Origin: an uncultured Verrucomicrobia subdivision 3 bacterium
Lineage (GTDB): Bacteria > Verrucomicrobiota > Verrucomicrobiia > Limisphaerales > UBA11358
Reading direction: 5' to 3'
Length of the DNA stretch: 64,000 nucleotides
NCBI GenBank assembly: GCA_903835255.1
Contig: CAILMI010000029.1
Span: 1-64,000, forward strand
Positions 31,485 through 41,158 of this stretch are shown here, one piece after another. Position 1 is the stretch's first letter, and each line of letters opens with the position of its first letter. The notes beneath the pieces are model-generated. The model ran no database searches. It worked only from the letters and a program-made list of their open reading frames with translations, and had not been told where the DNA came from. Position numbers and translations under genes: made by a program.

Positions 31485-34400
31485 GTCATTCCATCAAACC
31501 TTTTGCCCTCAAGGAAGCCCCGGCACTCATTGAGCGGCTTCTGCCCGTCCAGAAACTTTCCGCCGAGGTGTTCAAGGAGCGAAAAGCGGGCGCTGGACAA
31601 ACCCTTGTGCCTCTGGGTGCATATTGGAAAGGACGCAAGCCGCTCATCCTGAATAAAGCCTGCATTCTTGGTTGCCTCCTGCCGGCCACGGATAAACCCA
31701 AACGCGATCTTGAAATTTTCGAGAAGCTGATGGCCATGGATGACGAATCGTTCGTCGCCCGTTGGCCGCGTCGCGCCAAGCCCCGTGAAATTTTGGCAAC
31801 CCTGAGCATTGCGCGGATTGCCGATTATTTTAAATCGGACCCGCCCATGTTGCTCCCGCCATCGGCACCGGTGGATTGGTCCAAGCCGGAATTGGAAGAC
31901 GTGAAAGTTCAATGGTGCGACGAGTTCCTCGAGCGTCATGAATGGGAGAAGCTATACCCGAACGCCGACCCGTTAGATTTTAGCCCGCAGCCTTCAGCCT
32001 TGCTTTCTCGACGCCAGCTTGAAGTCCAGATGCTACCAAGAGACAACTACCGTAAACGAGTTGAGACAGCTAGTCGCCCTGAAGAAGTCATAGACACGGT
32101 TCACGTCCATATCTGGGAAGCCGTTAATGCTCACCTGGGCACAAATGCTCATTCGTTCCCGGAATTGATCGAGCAACTTGGCATGATGCGTTTTGGCCAT
32201 CGCCCACAGGTGGCTGATACGTTCAGCGGTTCAGGTCAAATCCCATTCGAGGCCGCACGTCTTGGCTGTGATGTATATGCCTCCGATCTGAATCCTGTGG
32301 CGTGCATGTTGACTTGGGCATCGTTCCGAATAGTTGGAAGCACTATTGATCAGCGCGCAGAGCAAGAGAACCAACAAGAAAAACTCATCAAAAAAGTTTT
32401 AGGGGAAATTGATAAGCTAGGGGTTGAAACGGACGGGCAAGGCTGGCGGGCTAAGGCATATCTTTATTGTGTTGAAGCTCGCTGCCCGCAGTCAGGCTGG
32501 ATGGTGCCATTGATACCCTCGTGTGTTCTTAGTTACGGCAAAAAGGCGATAGCTAATTTGATTCCGATTCCGTCAGAAAAACGCTACGACATCCAAGTTC
32601 ATTCGGGCGCCTCGGAGGATGAAATTCAGAGTGCATTGAAAGGCACAGTTCGTTCCGACGGACGCGGCAAGGACCCATATCTAATTCACAGCGTCAATGG
32701 CGTCGAGTATCGAACAAAAATCTCCACGCTTCGAGGCGATTACCGCAATTCTGATGGTAAAAACGGAAATAAGCTGCGTCTTTGGGAAAAATCTGAATTC
32801 AAGCCACAGCAAGATGACATTTTCCAAGAGCGACTATATGCCGTTCACTGGATGCGTCAGAAAATCGGTGGGAAAAAGTTTGATTATGAGTTCCGCACTG
32901 TTTCCGCCGAGGATGTGGAACGTGAGAAGGTAGTTGAAGGTTTTATATTTGAACACCTTAGAGATTGGCAGGATAAAGGTTGGCTGCCAGACATGCGTAT
33001 TGAGCCAGGAGAAAAGACAGACGAATTGATACGCACGCGAGGATGGACGTATTGGCATCATCTTTTCCCTGCCCGACATTTGATGCTTCTAGGGCTGATG
33101 CGAAAATACGGGGCTGACGCTAATTCGCTTACAATGTTTTCCCGAATTTTGAATTACGCCGGAAAACTGTGTATTTGGTCAACATCAAAGCCTGGATCAA
33201 GCAAGGCGGGTGAAGGTGGTAGAACTGGTGGCGGTAGCGACAACCCAGTAAATGTTTTCTACAACCAAGCACTGAACACACTTTTTAACTACGGATGTCG
33301 CGGAGCATTTCCTCTTTTGGAAATGTTCAATCTTGAGTTTGTTCCTTCGCCTTGCGCTGGGACGATGAAGGTAGCTTGCCACCAAGCATCTGAATTACCC
33401 ACTTCCCCAGATATTTGTCTCACGGATCCTCCCTACGGAGACGCTGTTAAATACGAGGAAATTCTTGAGTTTTTTATTGCATGGCTTAGGAAAAATCCGC
33501 CGCCAGAGTTCGCAGATTGGGTTTGGGACAGCCGCCGTTCGTTAGCTATCAAGGGAGAAGATGAAGACTTTCGACGCGGAATGGTGGCTGCCTACCAGCG
33601 CATGACCTCGTGTATGCCAGACAATGGCATTCAAGTAATCATGTTCACTCACCAGTCGGAAAGCATTTGGGCGGATATGGCGAATATCGTTTGGGCTTCC
33701 GGCCTCCAAGTCACCGCTGCGTGGTATGTTGTCACAGAAACGGAAAGCGCCCTGCGTGATGGTAGCAATGTGAAAGGCACTGTGTTGCTCGTTTTGCGAA
33801 AGCGAACCGGCGCTCTCAAGACCACTCGCGACGAACTTGCGTGGGAAATTCAAGAAGAAGTCGAAAAGCAAATCCGAGACCTCACTGGTCTAAATCAGGA
33901 AGCCAAGGGCCTTTACCGGGATGAAAACGTATTTGAGGACGCCGACATCCAGATGGCCGGTTACGCTGCTGCCCTGCGTGTGCTAACCCGTTACGCCATT
34001 ATTGATGGTCGAGATATGTCCACGGAAGCTATACGTCCCCGCGTGAAAGGTGAGACGACATTCGTGGACGGCCTCATCGCCTTCGCCGTTGACACCGCCA
34101 ATCAATGCCTCGTCCCGCAGGGAATCCCGGAGCGACATTGGAAGGAATATACCGGTGCAGAACGGTTTTACCTTAAGATGCTTGACCTTGAAGCTAGGGG
34201 GCTCAAGAAGCTCGACAACTACCAGAATTTTGCAAAGGCATTCAAAGTCCGCGAGTTTCACCCACTTATGGGCAGTCAGGAAGCAAACGAATCCAGACTC
34301 AAGACCGCTGTTGAGTTAGGCAAAAACGAAATGAGCGAAGGCTCGGAACTTCATTTATCCGTCCTTCGGGCCGTCCTCTACGCCATCATGGAACTCACGG

Positions 34401-34594
34401 GCAATATGGATAGCAATGATGTCCTCGCCCACCTCATCCTGAACGTGCCGGATTATTATTCCAACCAGACCCAGCGCGAGCGCGTCGTCGAACTCGCCGA
34501 TTACCTCGCCAAGAAACTGGAAATTCTTCGCCCGGACGAAGCCAGCGCCGCCCGCGTTCTGCGCGAGTTGGTAAAAAATCAGCGGCTTGGGTGA
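31481..34594 (+). CDS. DUF1156-type adenine-specific DNA methyltransferase
   Basis: VADTFSGSGQIPFEAARLGCDVYASDLNPVA (motif I) and ICLTDPPYGDAVKYEEI (motif IV); 1037 aa. Confidence 0.88.
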   Translation: MSHSIKPFALKEAPALIERLLPVQKLSAEVFKERKAGAGQTLVPLGAYWKGRKPLILNKACILGCLLPATDKPKRDLEIFEKLMAMDDESFVARWPRRAKPREILATLSIARIADYFKSDPPMLLPPSAPVDWSKPELEDVKVQWCDEFLERHEWEKLYPNADPLDFSPQPSALLSRRQLEVQMLPRDNYRKRVETASRPEEVIDTVHVHIWEAVNAHLGTNAHSFPELIEQLGMMRFGHRPQVADTFSGSGQIPFEAARLGCDVYASDLNPVACMLTWASFRIVGSTIDQRAEQENQQEKLIKKVLGEIDKLGVETDGQGWRAKAYLYCVEARCPQSGWMVPLIPSCVLSYGKKAIANLIPIPSEKRYDIQVHSGASEDEIQSALKGTVRSDGRGKDPYLIHSVNGVEYRTKISTLRGDYRNSDGKNGNKLRLWEKSEFKPQQDDIFQERLYAVHWMRQKIGGKKFDYEFRTVSAEDVEREKVVEGFIFEHLRDWQDKGWLPDMRIEPGEKTDELIRTRGWTYWHHLFPARHLMLLGLMRKYGADANSLTMFSRILNYAGKLCIWSTSKPGSSKAGEGGRTGGGSDNPVNVFYNQALNTLFNYGCRGAFPLLEMFNLEFVPSPCAGTMKVACHQASELPTSPDICLTDPPYGDAVKYEEILEFFIAWLRKNPPPEFADWVWDSRRSLAIKGEDEDFRRGMVAAYQRMTSCMPDNGIQVIMFTHQSESIWADMANIVWASGLQVTAAWYVVTETESALRDGSNVKGTVLLVLRKRTGALKTTRDELAWEIQEEVEKQIRDLTGLNQEAKGLYRDENVFEDADIQMAGYAAALRVLTRYAIIDGRDMSTEAIRPRVKGETTFVDGLIAFAVDTANQCLVPQGIPERHWKEYTGAERFYLKMLDLEARGLKKLDNYQNFAKAFKVREFHPLMGSQEANESRLKTAVELGKNEMSEGSELHLSVLRAVLYAIMELTGNMDSNDVLAHLILNVPDYYSNQTQRERVVELADYLAKKLEILRPDEASAARVLRELVKNQRLG

Positions 34595-34740
34595 GCAAAC
34601 AGATTGAAACATCATGCACCGCAACCCATTCCACCAAAAAGCTTTGGAATCGAATGCGAAGGGATGCAAAAAGGTGTTGATTTCCGCCGTGAACCAACCG
34701 ATAATTCCAGCACGTCTGAGTGAGATGCTATGCGCCTCAT

Positions 34741-34775
34741 GCAGGGCCTTAGGGACCTGCCTTAGACGTTTTTTT
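34741..34775 (+). terminator. weak intrinsic terminator or attenuator between methyltransferase and DUF3800 gene
   Basis: GCAGG-G-CC-TTAG-GG-A-CCTGC hairpin then T7 after 8 nt. Confidence 0.35.
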
Positions 34776-34794
34776 ATTCCCCGGGAGTCTTCTT

Positions 34795-35730
34795 ATGTAT
34801 TTTTGCTACCTTGATGAATCAGGCACGCCCCAATTAGGAGCGCAAACGTCACACTTCATTTTGTTGGGCATGGCGATTCCCGCCGCCGCCTGGCATCAAA
34901 AGGATCGGCGCGTGAATGTCATAAAGGCGCGCTATGGTCTGAAAGATGCGGAAATTCACACCGGCTACATTGCGCGCCGGTTTCCCGAGCAGGAACACAT
35001 CGCTAATTTTGAAAAGATGAATCCGACTCAGCGTCGGGCCGCAATGGCTCAGGAACGCAAAAATTCGCTGATCAAAGCCGCAGCCTTAAAAACGGGCGAC
35101 CGCCTGAAATCGCTCAAGAAACAATATGCGAAATCCGCCGACTACATCCACCTCACCCACGCAGAGCGAACCAAATTATTACAGGAATTAGCGGACGAAA
35201 TTGGTTCATGGAACGATGCCCGCTTGTTTGCCGAGGCGGTGGATAAAGTAACGATGCCACCAGGCGTCGATATTTTTGAAAAGGCTTTCGAACAGGTCGT
35301 CACCCGGTTTCACACTTTTCTGACCAAACGCGAAGGCGAGCGGGTGAAGCGGGGCGGCTCCTCTACGGGCATTTCTGTGGATAATCAGGGGCTTCTGATT
35401 CAAGACAACAATCAGACGGTCGCAAAAAACATCACGGCGTTGATGCGTAAGTTCCATCATCAGGGAACGCTCTGGGCCAAAGTGGACCGCATCATCGAGA
35501 CGCCGCTGTTTGTGGATAGCAGTCTGACCAGCATGGTTCAGATGGCGGATCTTTGTGCCTATGCCACACGCCGGTTTTTCGAAAATGGCGAGACAGATTT
35601 ATTCGACCGCATTATTGGACGGTTCGACCAGGCCGGTGGCAGAATCGTGGGTATCCGGCACTATGTGGGCGGAAAAAACTGCGCATGTAAAGTCTGTGCC
35701 GCCCATCGAGGACAAAAGAAAACGAAATGA
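34795..35730 (+). CDS. DUF3800-family protein (predicted RNase H-like nuclease fold)
   Basis: MYFCYLDESGTP...HFILLGMAIP; FVDSSLTSMVQMADLCAYATRRFFENGE; C-terminal CACKVCAAH; stop overlaps helicase start. Confidence 0.85.
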   Translation: MYFCYLDESGTPQLGAQTSHFILLGMAIPAAAWHQKDRRVNVIKARYGLKDAEIHTGYIARRFPEQEHIANFEKMNPTQRRAAMAQERKNSLIKAAALKTGDRLKSLKKQYAKSADYIHLTHAERTKLLQELADEIGSWNDARLFAEAVDKVTMPPGVDIFEKAFEQVVTRFHTFLTKREGERVKRGGSSTGISVDNQGLLIQDNNQTVAKNITALMRKFHHQGTLWAKVDRIIETPLFVDSSLTSMVQMADLCAYATRRFFENGETDLFDRIIGRFDQAGGRIVGIRHYVGGKNCACKVCAAHRGQKKTK

Positions 35731-38441
35731 CACAGCCCGGCGCCATCAACCGTTTTTCCTCCCGTCGCCAGCGGCTGGATCACGCGTTCCTGTCGAAGAA
35801 GCTCGCGGGCGCAAAATCCTACCGCCGCATTGCCGGTTATTTCCGCAGTTCGATTTTTGAACTCGTCGGCGAGGAAGTCGCCGGCATTGCCAAAGTCCAG
35901 ATTGTCTGCAACAGCGAGCTAGACGCCGCCGACGTCGCCATTTCCCAGCACGTCCGCGAAACCGCGTTGAAAGAGCGGTGGAATGAAGCCCCCGCCGAGG
36001 TCGAAGCGCTATTGCACAAAGACCGGTATCGCCAGCTTTACAATTTGCTCATAAGCGGTTGCGTGGAGATTCGCGTCGTGCCCAAGGATCGTGTCTTCAT
36101 TCACGGTAAGGCCGGGGTTATCGAAGCCGCCGATGGCAGCAAGACCTGTTTTCTCGGCTCCATCAACGAAACCAAGAGCGCCTTCGCTCATAACTACGAA
36201 ATTCTTTGGGAAGACCAATCGCCGGAGGGTGTCGCGTGGGTCGAGGAGGAGTTTGACGCGCTCTGGAAGGATTCGTATCCGTTGCCGGACGCCATCATCG
36301 AGGAAATCAAGCGCGTCGCCGACCGCGTCGAAATCCGCTTTGATGAGGTCAAACCCGCCGAATTGCCCGGTGCGGCGCTGGCCGAGACGCCCATCTATCG
36401 CGGCGGCGAACAGCTCCAGCCGTGGCAGCGGGCGTTCGTAACCATGTTCCTCAAGCACCGCGAAACCTACGGCAAGGCTCGTCTGCTGCTGGCCGATGAA
36501 GTCGGCGTCGGCAAAACGCTGTCGCTGGCGGCCAGCGCCATGATTTCGGCGCTACTCGACGACGGCGCGGTTCTCATCCTTTGCCCTTCCACCCTCACGT
36601 TGCAATGGCAGGTGGAGTTAAAAGACCGTCTGGGCATCCCCAGCGCGGTCTGGTTGTCCGGCCAAAAAGTCTGGGTTGATCCCTACGGTCACACCATAAA
36701 AACCCGTGGCCCGGAAGACATCACGCATTGCCCGTTCCAGGTGGCCATCGTCTCCACTGGTTTGATTGTGCATGAGTCTCCCGAAGCCCAGCTTTTGCTC
36801 GGCCGCAAGTTTGGCACGGTAGTTTTGGACGAAGCTCACAAGGCTCGCCGCAGCGGCGGCTTGGGCCAGAAAAAGGATGAACCCAACAACCTGCTCGATT
36901 TCATGCTGCGCATCGGGACGCGCACGAAAAATCTCCTGCTGGGCACCGCCACGCCGATTCAGACCGAGGTCAGCGAGCTTTGGGATTTGATGCGGATTTT
37001 AAATTCTGGCGCGGATTTCGTCTTGGGCCGCGAAGCCATGAGCATGTGGGTGAATTTGCAACGCGCCTTGCCCGTGGTAAAGGGCACCGAAATCCCGCTC
37101 GACGAGCGCGACGCCTGGGAATGGTTGCGTAATCCACTCCCGCCGGGTGACGAGGAACCGCTGGTTGCCAACTTGCGCCTCCAGCTCGGCATCCCTGAAA
37201 ACGCATTCTTCACCGACAAAGGATTCGGCTCGCTTGAATTTTTCGCCCAACAATCCGTCCTCCAGACGTTGGAGCCCGCCTTCTATCAGCAGCACAATCC
37301 CATTATTCGACACACCGTCCTGCGCCGTCGCGAGACTTTGGAAGAGGCTGGTTTACTCGAACGGATCGAAGTGAATGTCCATCCCGAACCCAATGCCCCC
37401 ACGACGGCTTACCTTGGAGTGCATTTTGACGGCCTCGGTTTGTTGACGAACCACCCGTTCGACTTGGCATATCAGGCCGCCGAGAATTTCACCGCCGCCT
37501 TGCAGCAGCGGACCAAGGCCGCAGGGTTCATGAAATCCATGCTGCTCCAGCGCATCTGTTCCAGCTTTGCCTCCGGTCGCAGCACCGCCAAAAAGATGTT
37601 AGGAAGGGAATTGCTGGATGACGATGAACAGGCCGAATTGTTACTTGATCAGCTCAGTTCACTAACTCCGACGGAGGCCGGCCATCTTCGGACCATCGTC
37701 GAGGAATTGTCCCGGCCCGAGGCGCACGACCCGAAACTCGCCGCCGTTCGCTACTTCCTGACCGAACACCGGACCGAGGGTAAAACCTGGTTGGAACACG
37801 GTTGCATCATCTTCAGCCAGTATTACGACACGGCATTCTGGATCGCGTCGGAACTCGCCAAGACCCTGCCGGGTGAGCCGGTGGCCGTGTATGCCGGCAC
37901 CGGCAAGAGCGGCATGTTTCGCGGCGAGGATTTCGCTTCCATCGAGCGCGAGGAAATCAAAAAGGCGGTCAAGAAACGCAGCGTGCGGCTCGTGGTCGCC
38001 ACCGATGCCGCGTGCGAAGGCTTGAACCTGCAAACGCTCGGCACGCTCATCAACGTGGATTTGCCGTGGAATCCGTCACGGCTCGAACAGCGGCTCGGCC
38101 GCATCAAACGCTTCGGTCAGGCGCGGCGTTCCGTGGACATGCTGAATCTTGTTTATCACGACACGCAGGATGAAAAGGTGTATTCGGTCATCTCCCGCCG
38201 CCTGAAAGACAAGTTCGATATCTTCGGCGGCGTGCCCGACACGATTGAAGATGAGTGGATAGACAATATCGAGAAGCTGGAGGAAAAAATGGATGAATAC
38301 ATCCATTTGCGAACGAAAGCTCGCGACGTGTTTGAACTCCGCTACAAGGAAACCATTGATCCCGATGCCAACCGCTGGGACCTCTGCTCCCGCGTCTTGG
38401 CCCGCAAAGACGTCGTCGAAAAATTGTCCGAATCCTGGTGA
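35727..38441 (+). CDS. PLD-like domain + SNF2/DEAH helicase
   Basis: HGKAGVI...GSINETKSAFAHNYE (PLD), LLADEVGVGKTLSLAA (Walker A), VVLDEAHKARR, helicase C-terminal DAACEGLNLQTLGTLINVDLPWNPSRLEQRLGRIKRFGQ. Confidence 0.92.
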   Translation: MTQPGAINRFSSRRQRLDHAFLSKKLAGAKSYRRIAGYFRSSIFELVGEEVAGIAKVQIVCNSELDAADVAISQHVRETALKERWNEAPAEVEALLHKDRYRQLYNLLISGCVEIRVVPKDRVFIHGKAGVIEAADGSKTCFLGSINETKSAFAHNYEILWEDQSPEGVAWVEEEFDALWKDSYPLPDAIIEEIKRVADRVEIRFDEVKPAELPGAALAETPIYRGGEQLQPWQRAFVTMFLKHRETYGKARLLLADEVGVGKTLSLAASAMISALLDDGAVLILCPSTLTLQWQVELKDRLGIPSAVWLSGQKVWVDPYGHTIKTRGPEDITHCPFQVAIVSTGLIVHESPEAQLLLGRKFGTVVLDEAHKARRSGGLGQKKDEPNNLLDFMLRIGTRTKNLLLGTATPIQTEVSELWDLMRILNSGADFVLGREAMSMWVNLQRALPVVKGTEIPLDERDAWEWLRNPLPPGDEEPLVANLRLQLGIPENAFFTDKGFGSLEFFAQQSVLQTLEPAFYQQHNPIIRHTVLRRRETLEEAGLLERIEVNVHPEPNAPTTAYLGVHFDGLGLLTNHPFDLAYQAAENFTAALQQRTKAAGFMKSMLLQRICSSFASGRSTAKKMLGRELLDDDEQAELLLDQLSSLTPTEAGHLRTIVEELSRPEAHDPKLAAVRYFLTEHRTEGKTWLEHGCIIFSQYYDTAFWIASELAKTLPGEPVAVYAGTGKSGMFRGEDFASIEREEIKKAVKKRSVRLVVATDAACEGLNLQTLGTLINVDLPWNPSRLEQRLGRIKRFGQARRSVDMLNLVYHDTQDEKVYSVISRRLKDKFDIFGGVPDTIEDEWIDNIEKLEEKMDEYIHLRTKARDVFELRYKETIDPDANRWDLCSRVLARKDVVEKLSESW

Positions 38442-38452
38442 ACCGGTTCAAG

Positions 38453-38893
38453 TCATGGCAAATAAGGCCATGCCCCTTTAGCTCCATAGTCTTCCATCAA
38501 TTCCACCATGGAGACACACGGCATTTCGTGAATTTTGAAAGCCGCATACGTTGGGTAAAGCGTAATCAAGGCCGGCAGGTTTTTTAACTCGGTTTCGACA
38601 TTGCCAAGAATTTTTCCGAGTAATTTACGGTTGTTGGCTAGCCAATCTATTTTTCTGCGAAGCTGCGCCATAAACGAATTTTTACCAATTGTAAACTGCG
38701 AGATTTCATTCCGAAACTGACGCGATTCAAAACCAACCTCAACCATCTTGGATTCCACCACGACAAGCGCGGCGTCGTTTTTTGAGTATCCCAAAAAGTC
38801 GAGTTACCCCACTTCAGGCGGAATATTAATCGTCGCACCATTGCCAATGATACGCCCCTTTCTGGAATGGGCTAAAAGGGGAATAGTAACGTG
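38453..38893 (-). pseudogene. remnant of a PD-(D/E)XK-like nuclease C-terminal region
   Basis: Same-frame peptide HVTIPLLAHSRKGRIIGNGATINIPPEVG*LDFLGYSKNDAALVVVESKMVEV... with TAA at 38804-38806 and truncated N-terminus. Confidence 0.5.
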
Positions 38894-38950
38894 TCATTTC
38901 CGTCAGTTCTTGATATTGATTATTCCTCCCCTCCCGCCTGCAAAACCATC

Positions 38951-39034
38951 CCCCATTCGCGTTAATTCGTGAAATTCGTGTCAAAGTCTGTGTCTTCATA
39001 AGTGGGTCCAGCGTCACGCTGGCGCTGGTGGCGT
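38951..39034 (-). repeat. dispersed repeat family D, inverted copy
   Basis: CATTCGCGTTAATTCGTGAAATTCGTGTC...GGGTCCAGCGTCACGCTGGCGCTGGTGGC matches 23761..23840 reverse complement. Confidence 0.8.
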
Positions 39035-39174
39035 GAGCAGCTCCAGCAACCGCGCCTGATCCGACGCCCATGTCTTCCGCGTACTCGCCTCCACCATTCC
39101 CCCGCCCCAGCGCATCCCGCTTCTCCCAGCGGTTCCGGCAGCATCGCCATGCCTGCTTCGGACGAGCGGCGGGA

Positions 39175-41055
39175 CTAAACAGCGGCGGGGTCAGGCGTCG
39201 GACGGAAGCTTCTCCACAGCCTTGCCGGCAGCAGTCCCAGCGCGATGAGGGCCAGCTGGCTCACCACAAATAGCACCAGCCATTGGAAGGCCGCATCGGT
39301 AAAGCCGTAGCTGTGCAACCCGATGCCCAGCATGTTCACCCCGAACCACGACCAGCTGGTGACGATGTTGCCGCCGATAGCGCAGAGGACTAGGCCGCGC
39401 TCGCGGATGAAGCCGCCCCAGCGCAGATGGAGGATGAGGGCATTCCACAGCACGATGATGAGCGCGCCGTTTTCCTTGGGGTCCCAGCCCCAGAACCGGC
39501 CCCAGGACTGGTCGGCCCAGATGCCGCCCAGCACCGTGCCGACGAAGCTGAACAGGGTGGCGAAGCAGACGATGCCGTAGATCATCCGCGCGAGTGATTT
39601 GCCCGTGTCGGCGTCCAGCGTTTTGGTGAACACGCCGCGCAGGATGTAGACCAGCGCCAAAAAGCCTGCCACAAACGTGCTCGCGTAGCCCACGGTCACC
39701 GCCACCACATGCGTGGCCAGCCAGAAATTGGTGTCCAGCACCGCCCGCATCATTTCCATCGTGTCCCCCTCCAGCGCAAGGTGGTGGGCGATGATAAGCG
39801 TGAGGAAGCCGATGCCCGCCGAGGCAACGCATCCGATGCCGTTCTTATAAAACTTTTCCAAGATCATACCCAGCAGCACCGCGCCCCAGCCGATGAAGAT
39901 GGCGGAGGAATACAGATTGGTCACGGGCGGCCGGCCTTCCAGCACCATCCGGAAAATCAGGCCGGCCGTGTGGATGACAAACGCCAGGCCGATCAGGCCC
40001 ACCGCCGAGCGTCGCAGGGTTTCCGACAGGTTAAACCAGGAAAAAACCGCCAGCAATCCGGCGAGGATGTAGAGGACCATCGCATGGTAAAACGGCTCCA
40101 TCCGGTTGAAGAACACTTCCCAGCGCGCTTTATTCATCGCCCTGGCCTGAGCCGGAACAAGCGAGGCCGTGTACTCTTGAAGTGCCGCATTGAATTCAGA
40201 GGGATGGTTCGCCGCCAGTGCGCCGGCCATTGTGGCGTAGTCGCGGAGCGATCTGTCGATTTCCCCATCGCGCGGCGCGGCCAGCAGCACGTCGCCCACG
40301 CGCCGCCATTCCGCCGAGCCCGCCGGGGGCAGGATCAAGGGCGACTCCAAACGGCTCATGAACTGGAACGACTCGACGTAGCCGGCGAAGCGGCGGAACA
40401 CCGCCGGATCAAAGGGCTGGCCCGCCTGCTGCGCTTTTACTGCGGCGATTCCCTCGGGAATGAAGGCTTCATAGGCTGCCAGTCCGGCGGGCCAATCCGG
40501 CGCGTCGGCGGGCTGCACGGTATTTTTCAACCGCACGTAGAGGGTCAGGCGGCGATGGAGCTTGGCGACGGCGTTCTCGTAGGCAGTGCGCCGGGCGGAC
40601 TCCACCGTTTGAACGCGCTCGTTTTCACGGTCGAACGCCTCCAGCGCCGGCTGGATCTGGTTCCAGGAAAAATGTTTTCCATCCGACTGCTTCGCTAGGT
40701 CCTTCTCGGGCAGCTTCAGCAGCGAGATCAAATCTGGGTTATCCACGCGGAAGGCTGGCCAAGCATCGGCCACGGAGGGATGCATCATCACGTTGGCCAG
40801 CCACTCGGTGGCGGAAAGGATGCGCGGCTTTTCGCTCCAGCCTTTCCAGGGCTCCGTGTTCAGCGTCTGTTTTTCCCGGATTTGCAGCAGGGAATTTCGC
40901 GCGAGCGAATCCATGGGCACAATGCGGCCGCCGGCGGTGAGGGGCAGCCGGGCGAATTGAGTGAAGCCAAAATCCTTATCCAGCGGCGGCCGCAGCTCAC
41001 CGAAAATCCACAGCGCCATCACGCACACGACTCCGGCGGGAATCCACTTTTTCAT
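39175..41055 (-). CDS. ccsA: cytochrome c biogenesis protein CcsA (System II)
   Basis: GGIWADQSWGRFWGWDPKENGALIIVLWNALILHLRWGG (WWD-type motif), multiple TMs. Confidence 0.93.
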   Translation of the reverse strand: MKKWIPAGVVCVMALWIFGELRPPLDKDFGFTQFARLPLTAGGRIVPMDSLARNSLLQIREKQTLNTEPWKGWSEKPRILSATEWLANVMMHPSVADAWPAFRVDNPDLISLLKLPEKDLAKQSDGKHFSWNQIQPALEAFDRENERVQTVESARRTAYENAVAKLHRRLTLYVRLKNTVQPADAPDWPAGLAAYEAFIPEGIAAVKAQQAGQPFDPAVFRRFAGYVESFQFMSRLESPLILPPAGSAEWRRVGDVLLAAPRDGEIDRSLRDYATMAGALAANHPSEFNAALQEYTASLVPAQARAMNKARWEVFFNRMEPFYHAMVLYILAGLLAVFSWFNLSETLRRSAVGLIGLAFVIHTAGLIFRMVLEGRPPVTNLYSSAIFIGWGAVLLGMILEKFYKNGIGCVASAGIGFLTLIIAHHLALEGDTMEMMRAVLDTNFWLATHVVAVTVGYASTFVAGFLALVYILRGVFTKTLDADTGKSLARMIYGIVCFATLFSFVGTVLGGIWADQSWGRFWGWDPKENGALIIVLWNALILHLRWGGFIRERGLVLCAIGGNIVTSWSWFGVNMLGIGLHSYGFTDAAFQWLVLFVVSQLALIALGLLPARLWRSFRPTPDPAAV

Positions 41056-41158
41056 TGGTTTGATTGGGTCAATCCGAGGCCCCATCCACTACACCCCGAC
41101 TCCCGGGAGGCCTTTACGTCCTCGAGCGGCGGGGATGTCAGTTGCAGGCGGGGGTTTT

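Noticed and set aside
35727-38441. DISARM system assignment because of a PLD domain and SNF2-like helicase beside a methylase
   Set aside because: No DUF1998 (DrmB-like) gene; PLD and helicase are fused and the DUF499/DUF3780/DUF1156 genes point to a different locus type.
39035-39174. Coding remnant between the family D repeat and ccsA
   Set aside because: Frames are open on the minus strand but no convincing motif; left unassigned.
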